Source of the DNA: Roridomyces roridus
Taxonomy: Eukaryota; Basidiomycota; Agaricomycetes; Agaricales; Mycenaceae
Reading direction: 5' to 3'
Assembly: GCA_029378245.1 (NCBI GenBank)
Contig: JARKIF010000009.1
Coordinates: 1,240,001 to 1,304,000 of the forward strand
DNA: 64,000 bases
Shown: in pieces, positions 46,389-57,364 of the stretch
How the letters are laid out: each line of letters opens with the position of its first letter
Numbering within the stretch: the stretch's first letter is position 1
Position numbers and translations under genes: made by a program
Notes under the pieces: generated by a model
The model's input: only the letters and a program-made list of their open reading frames with translations
What the model was told of the DNA's origin: nothing
Databases searched by the model: none

Positions 46389-47806
46389 ATGACCAGCACA
46401 CTCCTTCTTGCTCTGCGCCGCCAACGGCTGCCTCTGGCTAGCTGGACGGCGCGGCGACTCGTCTCGACGAACAATGTCGTCCGAGATCCCATGACTGGCG
46501 AGCTCATGCCCGCGACTCCCGACATCCAACCCAACCAGTTGAAAATTACGCGCAACACCAACCCTGCCACTCCTCCTCCATCTCAGACCCTCGTCTTTGG
46601 TCACACGTTTGTAAATATCGTTTTTTGACTGCGAGCGCGTACAATCTGCCATCGCTCACGAAAGATATGCATAGACAGACCACATGCTGACGATCCCGTG
46701 GAATGCTGTTTCTGGCTGGGGCACGCCTGAAATTCAACCGTATGGAAAGCTGCAAATGGAGCCGAAGCGCGACAGGTGTTGCATTACGCGCAGACCATAT
46801 TTGAGGGTATGAAGGCGTACCGGGACGAGGAAGGGAATGTTACACTCTTCCGACCTGATATGAATATGAAGCGCATGAATCGTAGTGCCCAACGTATTGC
46901 CCTGCCGGTACACTTTTTTCTTCAGGCATTTGACTTGGATGTTTATTCGCCGGTAGACTTTCAATGGCGACGCGTTACTGGAGCTCATCAAGCAACTCAT
47001 CCGCATCGACAAGCACTGGATCCCAAAGGAGCCGGGCCACAGTCTCTACGTACGCCCGACGCTCAGTGGGTACTCTCTTGACGTCTTATCACTCGACTGA
47101 CGCGTATCTTGTAGTTGGTACCCAAAAGGCCATCGGCGTTTCGCCACCAAACGAGGCGCTTCTGTTCGTCATCTTGAGTCCTGTCGGTCCGTATTATCCC
47201 GCCGGCTTCAAGCCTATTGCGTTGTACGGAACCACGGAATTCGTGCGCGCCGCGCCTGGAGGGACGGGGGCCTACAAACTCGGTGTCAACTACGCGCCTG
47301 GTGTGCTGCCCCAAAAATCGGCGGTCGCTCTGGGCTACGCGCAAAACCTGTGGCTACACGGCGAAGAACACTATCTGACCGAGGTCGGCACGATGAACAT
47401 GTTTGTGGTCTTGAAGACAGAGGACGGATCGACGGAACTCGTGACCCCGCCATTGGACGGCATGATCCTGCCCGGCGTCACCCGCGACTCGGTTCTCACA
47501 TTAGCACGGGAGCACGCTTCTGGCAAATACCCCCTTGGAGAACTCGCGGACAAGCTCATCGTTTCAGAGCGGCCGGTGACCATGAAGGAGATCAAAGACG
47601 CGGCGGCATCGGGCAGGCTTGTGGAGATGTTTGGAGCGGGGACTGCTGTGGTCATCAGCCCCGTCGACAGAATCGGGTACCTTGGTGAGGATATTCATAT
47701 ACCCACCGGCGAGGATGGTATGGGCCCCGTTTCGAGGCCTATCTGGAAGGAGCTTGTCGGGCGGCAGTGGGGCACCATCCGCAGCGAGTGGAGTGTTCCA
47801 GTGTAA
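46389..47806 (+). CDS. Branched-chain amino-acid aminotransferase, mitochondrial form
   Basis: BCATs move the amino group between Leu, Ile, Val and 2-oxoglutarate with pyridoxal phosphate. The start at 46389 gives [20 protein letters not shown], then ARRLVSTNN, a typical presequence. The catalytic part has [47 protein letters not shown], and the PLP lysine in [14 protein letters not shown]. Later blocks are [29 protein letters not shown] and [20 protein letters not shown]. The residue after LG is Val where most BCATs have a small residue; the effect is unknown. An in-frame extension upstream to 46224 is open but the chosen ATG gives the better presequence. The stop is 26 bases from the stop of AP-1 sigma. 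Confidence 0.9.
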
Positions 47807-47832
47807 AATGCAAGTACGATACACAATTCAAC

Positions 47833-48451
47833 CTAGAAGAATGCCTTTGAGAGCTCGTTGGTGATCAATTCCTCGTTCTCCCAGACGTCTGTTTCTTTCA
47901 CCAGCCTGAGTGCATCGGTTTTACTGGATTCTTGGATTTCTCCAGCTATCACCAGTTCGTCCAGGACAGCGTAGGCTTTCTGGAAATTGAAGATGAGGTC
48001 CAGCTCGGTCACCTGTGCTTTAGGTGAATAATGTCGCAAGGATATCGAGGATAACGAACATTGCCAAAGTAGCGGTCCAAGATCTCTACGTATCTGTGAA
48101 TGACTTCCAAAATCTGTTTGCACAACATAAGTGAAGTCCGGTATGTGCTGCGACTCGCACCATTAGCTCGTTCTCTCCTTGAATGCCGCACACAAAGAAC
48201 AAAGATGCATAACGTTTGTAGACAACGCGAGTGTCTTTATATTCGAGAACGTTGCACATGCGGGGCCGACGTGCGAGCACCAGCTGCGTTAGGTCCCGGA
48301 CAATACGCGCCCTCACGTCCTTGTTGGTCGTTGTGAACCATTTGGCCAGACGCAATTTGCCTTGACGTCGCCTGGTAAACCAGACGTTCTCGTAGGTGAA
48401 AGATAATCGTTTACCTTGACGGGACAAGAGGAGGATGTAGCTGATGGACAT
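47833..48451 (-). CDS. APS1: AP-1 clathrin adaptor, sigma subunit
   Basis: The sigma subunit is the small chain of the AP-1 adaptor, which sorts cargo between trans-Golgi and endosomes. The start is MSISYILLLSRQGKLRLAKW, then FTTTNKDVRARIVRDLTQLV, RMCNVLEYKDTRVVYKRYAS and LFFVCGIQGENEL. The C-terminal part is EVIHRYVEILDRYFGNV, ELDLIFNFQKAYAVLDELVI and KTDALRLVKETDVWENEE. All parts fit sigma-1 rather than sigma-2 or sigma-3 (LARRPRMCNVLEYKD). Three introns are used, the first inside the RQG codon group. The length is about 160 residues, normal for the family. Confidence 0.93.
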
Positions 48452-48526
48452 TGAAGCGTGAGACCAACCGATACATTCAATTTACACGAATACATGTTGT
48501 TTCTTCGTTTCTCAAATCGTAATAGT

Positions 48527-49347
48527 CTATAGAGCACTGCGAACATACTGCACTTTGGCCGAGGCAGCATCGTCAACGAACCAATATAGCTGCCCCGGGA
48601 ACGCGGGCCGCACACGCGACGAGGGTAACCCAGCTTCGGGAGTGTCGAGCACCTGGGAGAGCATATCCACCTTCTCCTTGCCCGCCGCCACAAACACAAC
48701 GCGTGCAGCGTGGTTGATCACAGGGTAGGTGAAAGTTATCCGTTTCGGAGGTGGCTTGGGCGAATCGTCCAAGTACGCGATCCACCGGTCTTCCTCGGCG
48801 AGCAGCTCGTGCCCAGGGAACAGGGAAGCCGTGTGGCCGTCTGGACCCATGCCAAGGAGGATAAGGATCGAATATCGGGAAGCGTGCAGCATCCTTTTGC
48901 GCGAATTCACGGATAAGCTCCTTCTCGTACGCATCGGACAGCTCCTCGAGATCGTCGAGCAGAGAGGTATCGATAACGTGGATGTTCTCCTTCGGAATGG
49001 GCACTTTGGAGAAGAGGAGATTGGTGCAAGCCAAATGATTGGAATCAGGGTCGTCCAGCGGCACGACGCGTTCGTCGGCGTAAAAGACTTGCCTGCAACC
49101 ATTTTCAGAAGGCTGAATCACGACGAGTCTGGGGGACGTACCACTTGTCCCATTTGACGGCAGGGTTATCAATGAGCCCCCGGAGCATCTTGGGCAGCGA
49201 CCCGCCCGACAAGGCCACTGTGAATCGGCCCTTCCTGTCTATGCATTCCTTCTGGGCTTTCACGATGAATGACGTCAAAGCTTCGACGATGGCGTCGGCA
49301 GTAGGAAATGAACAGAGGATGGGCGCGTTTGGCGGATGGTGCGACAT
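48527..49347 (-). CDS. 6-phosphogluconolactonase, with one-base frameshift in this sequence
   Basis: The enzyme hydrolyses 6-phosphogluconolactone, the second step of the oxidative pentose-phosphate pathway (yeast SOL3/SOL4). The start is [20 protein letters not shown]. Conserved blocks are [35 protein letters not shown] and [18 protein letters not shown], then [20 protein letters not shown] and [20 protein letters not shown]. One intron after KWDKW is clear. At 48865-48866 there is one extra base: FPIFD must be followed by [10 protein letters not shown], but the sequence reads GAT CCTTATC instead of GAT CTTATC. No intron explains this. Its partner enzyme 6PGDH (31056-33035) also shows a one-base shift. 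Confidence 0.88.
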
Positions 49348-50395
49348 TGTGAGAGGGTAGGTGGGAGCTGATCAAAAGTTACATAATGCTCACGGCACAC
49401 GTGCAAAGACGCGTCCTGCTGCTCGAAGAAAACGTTCATGGTATTATACGAGTTACAACTAGCGTCTACGAGCAAGTAAACGAGCCTGAACTAATTCAGC
49501 GTACTCCATTCCCAAGGAGACGTTTCAAGGAGCGACGCCACGGGAATGGTATCGTCGGATGTAGGGGATATGATAGAATGGACGGCTTTCCAAATAGAAC
49601 CATGAAACCATTTCTGTTCTCGGGCACTGTTGACTCGGTGAATGACTCGGGGTTTGCTCGATTTCCATTGGCTGGATGTCTCGGAGAACGTCCCTTGCGA
49701 CGTCGTCCTGAGATGATGGTTGGGGTGAGCAGTGCGACTGCCGACGACGGCAAGCACAGGAAATGATGGAGCCGCGTGGGAGGGTCAACGATGAACCGCA
49801 AGCGACGGCGGTCGTCGGTGGTGAGGGAGAAGGGTAGATCTGGGAGAATGTGTCGAGGGAGAAGCGTCGAAGTTGGAAGATCAGCGACGATGTTGGTTGG
49901 CGAAGGTTGGCGACGACGCGGAGTGGATGGACGACAAGCGAGACAGAGAAAGATGTGAGGCACTCGCCAAAATGCCTCGAGAAGACCAGAGGATTCCCAA
50001 CGCTTGAACAAGTGGAGGAGAAAAGCGGAGGAGGAGGAGGAGGAAGGAATCAGAGAGTGCTAGAGGTAGAGAGACCCAGAGGCAGAGAGAGCGCTGAAAA
50101 GACACCGGTAAGTGGGGGAAAACAAGGAGAGGCAATTGTGCTGCCGGCCTTTTATAGGATGCCTATTGTGGATTGCGCAATATCAGGCTGTGCACAGAGT
50201 CCACAGAGCTGGGTCCTTACGGCCACCATCTCCTGGATACCAGTCTGTTCTAGCTCAGTACCAAACTGCTGGTTCACCTATCCCAGCATCTCCCTTGAAG
50301 TTGAATTGTTGTTGCCAGTCTTGCATTTTCGCAGACGCAGAGAAACGTCGTGCCTCGAGGCTTTTGTGCGACGATGTGATTGGCTCGGTACAAGT
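49348..50395. other. Intergenic region with no confident gene
   Basis: About 1.05 kb lie between the 6-phosphogluconolactonase start and the stop of the protease gene. There are open frames on both strands, the longest on the minus strand at 49496-50011 (171 codons), rich in Arg, Pro and Ser, but none matches a family I know. A strongly purine-biased patch occurs at about 50020-50060 (repeated GGAGGA). A lineage-specific gene or a long 5' UTR of the lactonase gene are both possible. Confidence 0.4.
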
Positions 50396-51422
50396 CTACC
50401 GTGATCCGAAGCCCGGCAGACTGAACATCTCGAACATGATTTCAGACGGTACACCCCAGCCCTGCAATCCTTGCACTCGGTTATCCATTCTCGTCCCCAC
50501 GACGACGCCCACAACCGCCCCGCTTTCCTCTTCCACGATAGGCCCCCCGCTAGAACCCGACGTCGGAAGCGGCGAAAACAGCAAATGTGAAAGAGAATCA
50601 TAAGTCCCAGGCTGCAGGATGTGTCGTCAGAGCGATATGGTAGAGCAGCGAGAAAACTGACGTGAGCTTCTCGGCCTGCAAAGTCCCGATAGCCCATGAT
50701 ACTCCCCCGCACCCATTTGGCCCACGTGCCAGACACCCATGGCGTCCAACCAGGCTCTTGCGGCTGCTCATGCGTAACAAAATGCGCACGAATCGCTGTA
50801 TCACGCTGTGCGGGATACGGCGAAACGGGCAAGGTCGGCACGCCGCATGGCCGCCGTCCGCATTACCAGAATATCTGAACGGGGGATGGAAGAGACGATA
50901 CTGGACACTGGCGTGACAGTTGACGGGCTGGTTCCATAGACGATAAAAGACCCAGACGTTTGCCTGTCATCTTCCAATAATGGAGAACGACTAATCTGAG
51001 CCTGCCATTAGTACCAACCTTGGCAAGGGAGCGGCGCTTGCCTCTTCTAGAGTATGGGCACAGGTCAAGAATAAAGCTTCTTTCTGAGGATTTCCCCCAG
51101 CGAGTGCAAATCCAGAAGAGACTGTCATTTTGTGCCCTCCAAGACTGTCTTGAAAACAATGCACAACTGCAACTACAGGCGCCCCAGGCTCGAAAGTAGA
51201 ACGACGATGAGCAGCGGGCCTGGATTCATAGGGCAGCGGACACGAGAGAACGGAGCCAGCTCGTTGGTTGTATTGGTGAATGAGGTCCCGCAGAGCAGTC
51301 CGTGGTTGGTCAGACAAAGAGGCCAGAACCAAATTATCCAGCTCGGAGGGCAGAGACTGCATGTGTTCTCGTCCAATGGAAGAAACACTGGCATAAAATC
51401 GCCGAGAAACCAAGGGTCGCAT
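50396..51422 (-). CDS. Trypsin-fold serine protease with mitochondrial-type leader
   Basis: The gene encodes a PA-clan serine protease-like protein. The first ATG (51422) gives MRPLVSRRFYASVSSIGREH, a basic leader like those of mitochondrial proteins. The His of the triad lies in LFLTCAHTLEEA, the probable Asp in SIPRSDILVM, and the Ser in TSGSSGGPIVEEESGAVVGV with the following VVVGTRM strand. The final residues are MFSLPGFGSR. Splicing is clear near the 3' end (intron GTCAGT...CTGCAG before PGTYDSLSHLLF). It is less clear between the His exon and the Asp exon and after DILVM, where either short introns or a base error is needed. It is not HtrA by sequence: I see no PDZ domain. Physiological substrates are unknown. 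Confidence 0.65.
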
Positions 51423-51454
51423 TGGAATGCGAGAGAGATAAGATACACTTGTAA

Positions 51455-54400
51455 TCAACAGATGTCATCAGAGTCATCAACCACAAAACTTCCAATGGCG
51501 TACTCATCATCCTCATCCCGTGTAGGCGAGCTCGAAACCTGTACCCTGCGCCGTAAACTGTCGTTCAATCCGCCTCCAAACATCCCTCTCCTCGTGGGCC
51601 GGTTCGCAAAAGCCGGGCCACCGGGGGCCTGAGTCAAAAGACTTTGTCTGTACGCAAGACTCTGGTCGTAACTCGGCGACATCTGCGTCTCAGGCAAACC
51701 CTCGAGGAACCGGTGGTCGGAAGAGTCGCTTTTCACGTCGCTGTCTGAGGAGCCCTCGCTCACTTCGTCGCCGGAATGCAACGCTTCCATGGCGTAGACG
51801 GTTTCCGGACGGGGACGAGTCTGCTCCTGTATCTTCCGAGATTCACGTCGAGAGAGACGTTTCCGTGGTGATGCTTTCTCTGCCACTGGGGATTCGAACT
51901 CCTCCACCCGGAGTGACCGCGCTCTTCTGGCCGGGGCTCTCACTGGGAAGGAGGCCTGCGGAGAGGAGAACAAACGTAGAGGAAGTTCGGGTGGCGGCAT
52001 ATCGGGCTTGAGACGACGAGGGACAGAGGTGGGCTCTATGATCTGCACTGACTCGTCCGGGTCTACGCCAGCCTCGACGGAATCATGATCTAGCGTCAAC
52101 AGGCGAAATGGCTCGGCGCTTCCCAGCAGACTTGAAGGAAGGCGCAATGTCTACAACTACACACCCTGAACTGTCTGAGCGTGCGGGGGAGGGATTCTTC
52201 CTCTTCCGTCTATCCAGAATAGGAGATGAATTCACAATCTCGAGGTCTGGATTGTCACTGTCCTCGTCGTCCAGTAACCACGCCATGTTGCTCGGACCAG
52301 CAGCGGAATCTACAGGCCAACTTAATAGATTGTAGACGACAAACAAAATCAATTACCTGGCATATCCGGTTCAGAATCAATCTCGATAACGTCTGTTGAG
52401 TTGATTTTCGTACGTTGCGGGGAGAAGATGATCCCACGCTCAATGTCCATGTCGTCCTCGTCATCGACGCCGTTCAAAGCAAATTGGCTCGGAGTCGGTA
52501 TCACCAGTTTCTCCTTGCTCTTCTTCTTCTTCTTCCATCGCCCTCGGTGACTGATCTCCGCAGGCTCGACTTCAGTGTCTTCTTGGAAGTGCTCGGGGTT
52601 TCAGACGACACTGCGCGGCGAAGAAGACCCGAGATTCCAGCCTCGATCTCTTTGTCGTCATCATCGTCCATCCCCGCTTCTTCAAAGTCCTTCGGAATGG
52701 CCTCGATCTTCTTCCGCTTGTTGCTCGCGCCTTTGACCAACAGCTTCGACACGGAAACAAAGCCCGTACTCGCTCCGGTAGGTATATTGCGAAACATGTC
52801 GTCGTTGCGCTTGCGCTTGGTACCCTTGGCAGGCCGCTCCTTTGAGTTCGCGCGCTTCTTCCTGCCGTCCTCTCGGACATATTCCTGTATTTCCATAACT
52901 TTCTCCAAGCACTCCGGTTTGACGCGCTCTGGCAACAAACGCCCGACGTCGCCGTAAAGCTCGAGCTGGTCCCCTCGAACGATAGATTTCTGGACCTCCT
53001 TGTAGGTGACTTTGGCTTGGTGCATGTTCTCCTCTTCTCGAATCTCAGCGAGCAACACGTGAACCTTGCCCTCTCGCTTCCGCCCCGTACGCCCGAACCG
53101 CTGCAACTGTGAAAGGCGTGAGTAGATGGTCGACACGGAGAAGAATAGGAGTACCATTCGGATTGGCGTCTTCTGAGCATCGTAGCAGATGATTAGATCT
53201 ACCTCACCAATGTCCAAGCCTTCTTCGCCAATGGAAGTGGCTACGAGGACATTGAATTCCCCCGCTTTGAAGCGCTTGATAACATCCAATTGCTCTTTCT
53301 GCGACATGCCCTTCCTGCCTTGCTTGTCCGTCGCTTGTCCGATGAACGGGTTCGCTCGGATCAAGGGTTTGTCGAGATTGAGGTAATCGACGATTTCTTC
53401 GACCGTCTCTCGGTACGATGCGAAATCATGATCCTGGTCTCCTCTTTCTCTTTGCCATTTTCGTCCAGGTTCTCGGCGAAATGTTGGACAGTCAGGGCTT
53501 TGAGACGCTCCATCTTGGGATGTATCGAAAATCCACCAGTGACCAAGTCGTTGTATTTCAAGCTCCTTGAGTACCGCCTTGAACAACGGATCCTCTCGAA
53601 GTTTGTTGGGCTTCTTTTTGCCCCCTTCGGGATTGGCGTCCTTGTCGCTCGCCAGGTCTTGCATGTATGTATTGCACATCCCAATTGTACACTCGATCTT
53701 CGAAGGTCAAATAAAAGTAACGGATGAATCGATCCAACTCACGAGATAGCTCATCGCACGAGCCAGAGATGCCATTTGGACAGAGAAGAATATGCCCATC
53801 TCTGAGTCGGGGCGAGCTGCGACATCTTCGCCTGCGGCGCATACGGATGCATCTTCTCCGGGTTCCCGTGTAATATGTGCTGGGCTTCGAGGGGCTTGAG
53901 CACAGACTGTTCACAACGCTCAGTCGATCGTCGCTCATTGCTACAATGCAAACTTACGTTCATCAAGGTCACCAAAAGGTCCTTGATTCGATTCACTTCT
54001 GCGGTCATTCGAATGACATGCTCCTCGACTTTCTGTGAACCACGATAAGTTGGTGTTGGGAGAAAGAGTTGGAACTCACCTTGCGATGTATATATGCCTT
54101 CAAATCGAGACTATTCTCGTCGCGAATCTCGATCCTGCTGATGTGCAACCCGTCTACAAGATTTTGCACGGCTTCAGGATCGCTTCCAGGAGTTGCAGTG
54201 AGGGCTAGAATGCGAAAATGCGGGTTCTTGGCCATCATGAAACGGACTACTTGATTATACGCGTAGCCACCGGTTGCTCGATGAGCTTCGTCTGAGCCCA
54301 GCATCAGCAATCTGACCAATCTCGCGAGAAGGTAGGATACCAATAACTAGCAGGATGATATCTCGAGCGTCGACAGTTTCCTTGACGAGATCATTTATGA

Positions 54401-55559
54401 AAGTCTGGGGTGTCATATAAAACACTCTCTTCTCTTGCCACTGGGAAATGTTCGAAAAAGATAGAGTTGAAGCGTGAGGGAACATACAGCTCTTGCCCGT
54501 AACGCCGGAGCATTTTGCCCAGTCAACTCGACAGCATCACTGCCGGGAATCCCACAAGTTTTATGGGATGCCTCGATTTGTTGGGCTACAAGGGGTTTCG
54601 TTGGAGCAACGAAAACAACCTTGCCTTCTGGGAACCACCGATAATCTGGATGACCATTCAGTAGTTGTCGTTGACCCAGACGATGTCACCCACAGTTTAG
54701 CATTACGACCCCAGCGACAAAGGTTTTGCCGAGTCCTGTGGGCAAAGCCACTATGGTATTATCGAATAGACAGTGTCTGACAATATTGTACTGATAGTCG
54801 CGTTTCGGATGATTCAAGGGATAGATCCAATGTTTGGCCTCCAGCAGGTCGGCCTTGAGTTTCATGGGGGGAGGCTGTCGACCGCTTAGCTGCAGCGCGG
54901 ATGTAAGTCGACCAGACGCACCGGTCTACAATACATGAGCGAGGGTGTTAATAACGCGGACGAGGAAAGGTTGTTCGACATACCCAACTGTATAGAATGA
55001 GTTCTCAGAACGAAGAGTGCTATCAAGGGAACGCACTGGGCATGAAAGGAGCAGGAAATTGGTCGAATTCGAACCTGCTCCTCTTCCTCGTCGTCATGGT
55101 GGTTTACTGCCTTCTCCTTGCCTTTCGACCGGCCTTTGACGCCAGACTTGGCGAATTCTGTGTGGTCCCATTTCTTAGTTTTTGGCGCTTGCTGGCCAAA
55201 GGGGTTGCGCGACGTTGACCCGGTACGTTGCACCGGTGCTCTCGCCGCTTTCGGAGCAGGTGGTGGCAAGACCTCGCCGAAAAGGGTCGTTTGCAAGGTG
55301 GCACGCGACGAAGTTCTGCTGGGTCCAGCGACAGGCTGAGCTTTCCCCTGGTAGCTCTCTTCAATGAAGGTATCGAGCTTCTCGAGCTCGCGCTGGTCGA
55401 GGTCCACGAAGGAAAAGTCGTCGGAACCGTCGAACGAGATGTCACGCGCAGCTTTGGGACGCGTGCCGTGGGAACGTGGGCGGCCTCTATGGCATCTAGC
55501 TGGTTTAGTGCAGCATCGTCGAGGGTGTCGTCGTCGTCAAAGTAGCCGTCCGAGCTCAT
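51455..55559 (-). CDS. MPH1: Mph1/FANCM-type DNA helicase
   Basis: Mph1 unwinds D-loops and remodels stalled replication forks. The N terminus is [20 protein letters not shown], then [16 protein letters not shown]. The helicase core has [20 protein letters not shown] and [20 protein letters not shown] (motif I), [43 protein letters not shown] (motif II), LALTATPGS (III), [20 protein letters not shown] (V) and [15 protein letters not shown] (VI). The acidic C-terminal tail ends [18 protein letters not shown] and [18 protein letters not shown]. Introns in the N-terminal and tail regions were chosen to keep the frame: near 55410-55470, 52580-52650 and 52095-52170. These are the least certain parts. 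The gene lies 33 bases upstream of the protease start on the same strand. Confidence 0.88.
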
Positions 55560-55663
55560 CGTTGAGCGCGGGTCGTCTAGGGGCGTTGTGATCACGTGTA
55601 ACGTTCTTGGAATTCACACGGCTCCAGCCAAGCTGTAACCAAGCTGTAACTGAGCCAGCTGCC

Positions 55664-57234
55664 ATGTCTCGCGAAACTATCGCGCGATGGAATGCTATCC
55701 CGCTTGAAGCCAGCACTACTCTGAAGGTACCCTCTCCGCCGAACAGCCGTCCCCATGCTTCCATATCTTTCCGCTTCACTCTCCTAGCGCCCAAGACCAG
55801 ACGATGACGACTCGGACGATGATGTATCCCTCGTCTCTCGCAGCCCGTCTCCGGACAGAAACATGGATGTCGATCCACACTACGACCAATTCATACCCAG
55901 CTTCGTCGAGCCCGAGGCCATAACCGTCGAGACCAAGATCAAACCTACCAACAGAGGCTTCGCGATGCTGGCAAAACTCGGTTGGCAAGAAGGACAACCC
56001 TTGGGGGTCTCTGGAGACGGTGATTGATTACAACACATGCTGAGAACCATCTCATATTCTCCAGGCCGTGTGGATCCCATCCCTTTCCAGATCAAACGAG
56101 ACTCGACCGGGGTCGGCAAGATGAACCAAGACGTTCGTATGATAGAAACTACAGGTAATCTATTTACGAGAAGCCCTCTCCATATCCTCACAGTTCTCCA
56201 GTTTCGCAGCGGCGCGAGCTTGATTCTGAAAGAATGACCTAAGGAAACCGAGGATCAGCGCAAGGCTCGAGAGGTGCGGCTGCTACCCATCCTGTGATGT
56301 TCTCCAACAGTATCTCCAGGACTCGGTTGCGCGTCGTTCGGCTCTTGAGAGCGAACTCTCGTCGGCCATCAAGGCTTTCTACTGCGAACTCTGCGACAAG
56401 CAGTTCAAAACCGTCGTCGCATATACCGAGCACACAAACTCTTACGCCCATCACCATAAAGCCCGGTTCAAAGATATGCAAGCCAACATTCGCATCCCAC
56501 AAGACGATATCAGCAAACGCAAGGAAAAGGAGCGAAAGCGAGAAGAGAAGGAGCTCAGAAAGATTGCTGCTGCCAACGGAATCAAGATGGCCAAGCCCTC
56601 CTCTGCCATTCCCGCTTTGGCTCCAGTGGAAAGCAGCGATATCGATGGCGTTCCGCTAAGTTCTGGCTGGGCCCCTCCTTCCGGGAGTCGTCCTACGGAA
56701 TCTCAATCTGGATTCAAAAAATCCGGTTGGGCTACTGTCGGCTCTTCTTCTTCGGAATCGACACATCCCTCGGGCTCGGGGGCCTTGCCGGTATCTAGTT
56801 CTTCGAACCATCCGTCTTTCCGCACTGCTGGCTGGACATCGCTGGACACCGGGAGCTCACAGGCATTACCCCCGCCTCCACTTCCTACTAGTTACCCCCC
56901 TCCTCCTCCTCCTACGGATGCCAGCGTGCCACCGCCACCACCAGCTGGAGGATGGTCTTCAAGCACCGCCTCACGATGGAGCTCTGTCGCTCCCCCTAGC
57001 TCTGCCGCTCCACCCCCGCCTCCGCCGACCGGGAGTGCTCCTCCCTCGGCTTCTTTTTCACCACCTTCACAAGCCGAGGCATCGTCACCGCCAGATGCTC
57101 CGTCACGATGGAGCACTCTTCCAGCTGCTCCTGTCTCTGATGCTGTGGTTTCGCAGCAACCACCTGCATCGAAAGCTCAAGCCTCCCGCGCGGGTTGGCA
57201 GCAGTTCCAAAAGGCAGCCTCCAAACGACGGTAG
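55664..57234 (+). CDS. G-patch and C2H2 zinc-finger protein (GPATCH8-like), with one-base frameshift
   Basis: G-patch proteins often activate DEAH-box RNA helicases in splicing. Exon 1 encodes MSRETIARWNAIPLEASTTL. The G-patch follows: FAMLAKLGWQEGQPLG, GRVDPIPFQIKRDSTGVGK. A single C2H2 finger reads FYCELCDKQFKTVVAYTEH, TNSYAHHHKARFKD. Then a Lys/Glu coil (KRKEKERKREEKELRKIAAA) and a 200-residue Pro/Ser-rich tail with many poly-Pro stretches and repeated SGW/AGW motifs. The frame breaks at 56238-56239: ELDSERMT should continue KETEDQRKARE, but ATGACCTAAGG has one C too many and creates a stop. The joined domains are otherwise intact. Confidence 0.82.
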
Positions 57235-57364
57235 TGAACAGTGGGGAAAAATTCAGTACTAAGTAGCTACATCGTTTGGTGTTAATCGAAATGTATCGTA
57301 GCGCTTCACTCGCAAGAAAGAAGGGAGCTGCAGCACGCCGGAAGAGAAAAAAAAAGGTCGCGGA

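Noticed and set aside
49496..50011. Minus-strand ORF of 171 codons as a gene
   Set aside because: Its composition (Arg/Pro/Ser) is that of an antisense or noncoding GC-rich frame; no motif, and overlapping open frames exist on the other strand.
52080..52190. A second possible frameshift in the MPH1 tail near [12 protein letters not shown]
   Set aside because: An intron with donor GTGTAG and acceptor GCTAG gives the correct phase; less certain, but it makes a frameshift claim unsafe.
52501..52660. A possible frameshift in the MPH1 tail where [11 protein letters not shown] ends in a stop
   Set aside because: A 47-base intron (GTCTTC...CCAAG) in phase 1 joins EAGIS to [20 protein letters not shown] and keeps the frame, so no error is needed.
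55400..55480. A possible frameshift in the MPH1 N-terminal region
   Set aside because: A 53-base intron (GTGACA...GACCAG) joins the two frames, although it removes a plausible acidic stretch. I could not decide, so I did not report it.
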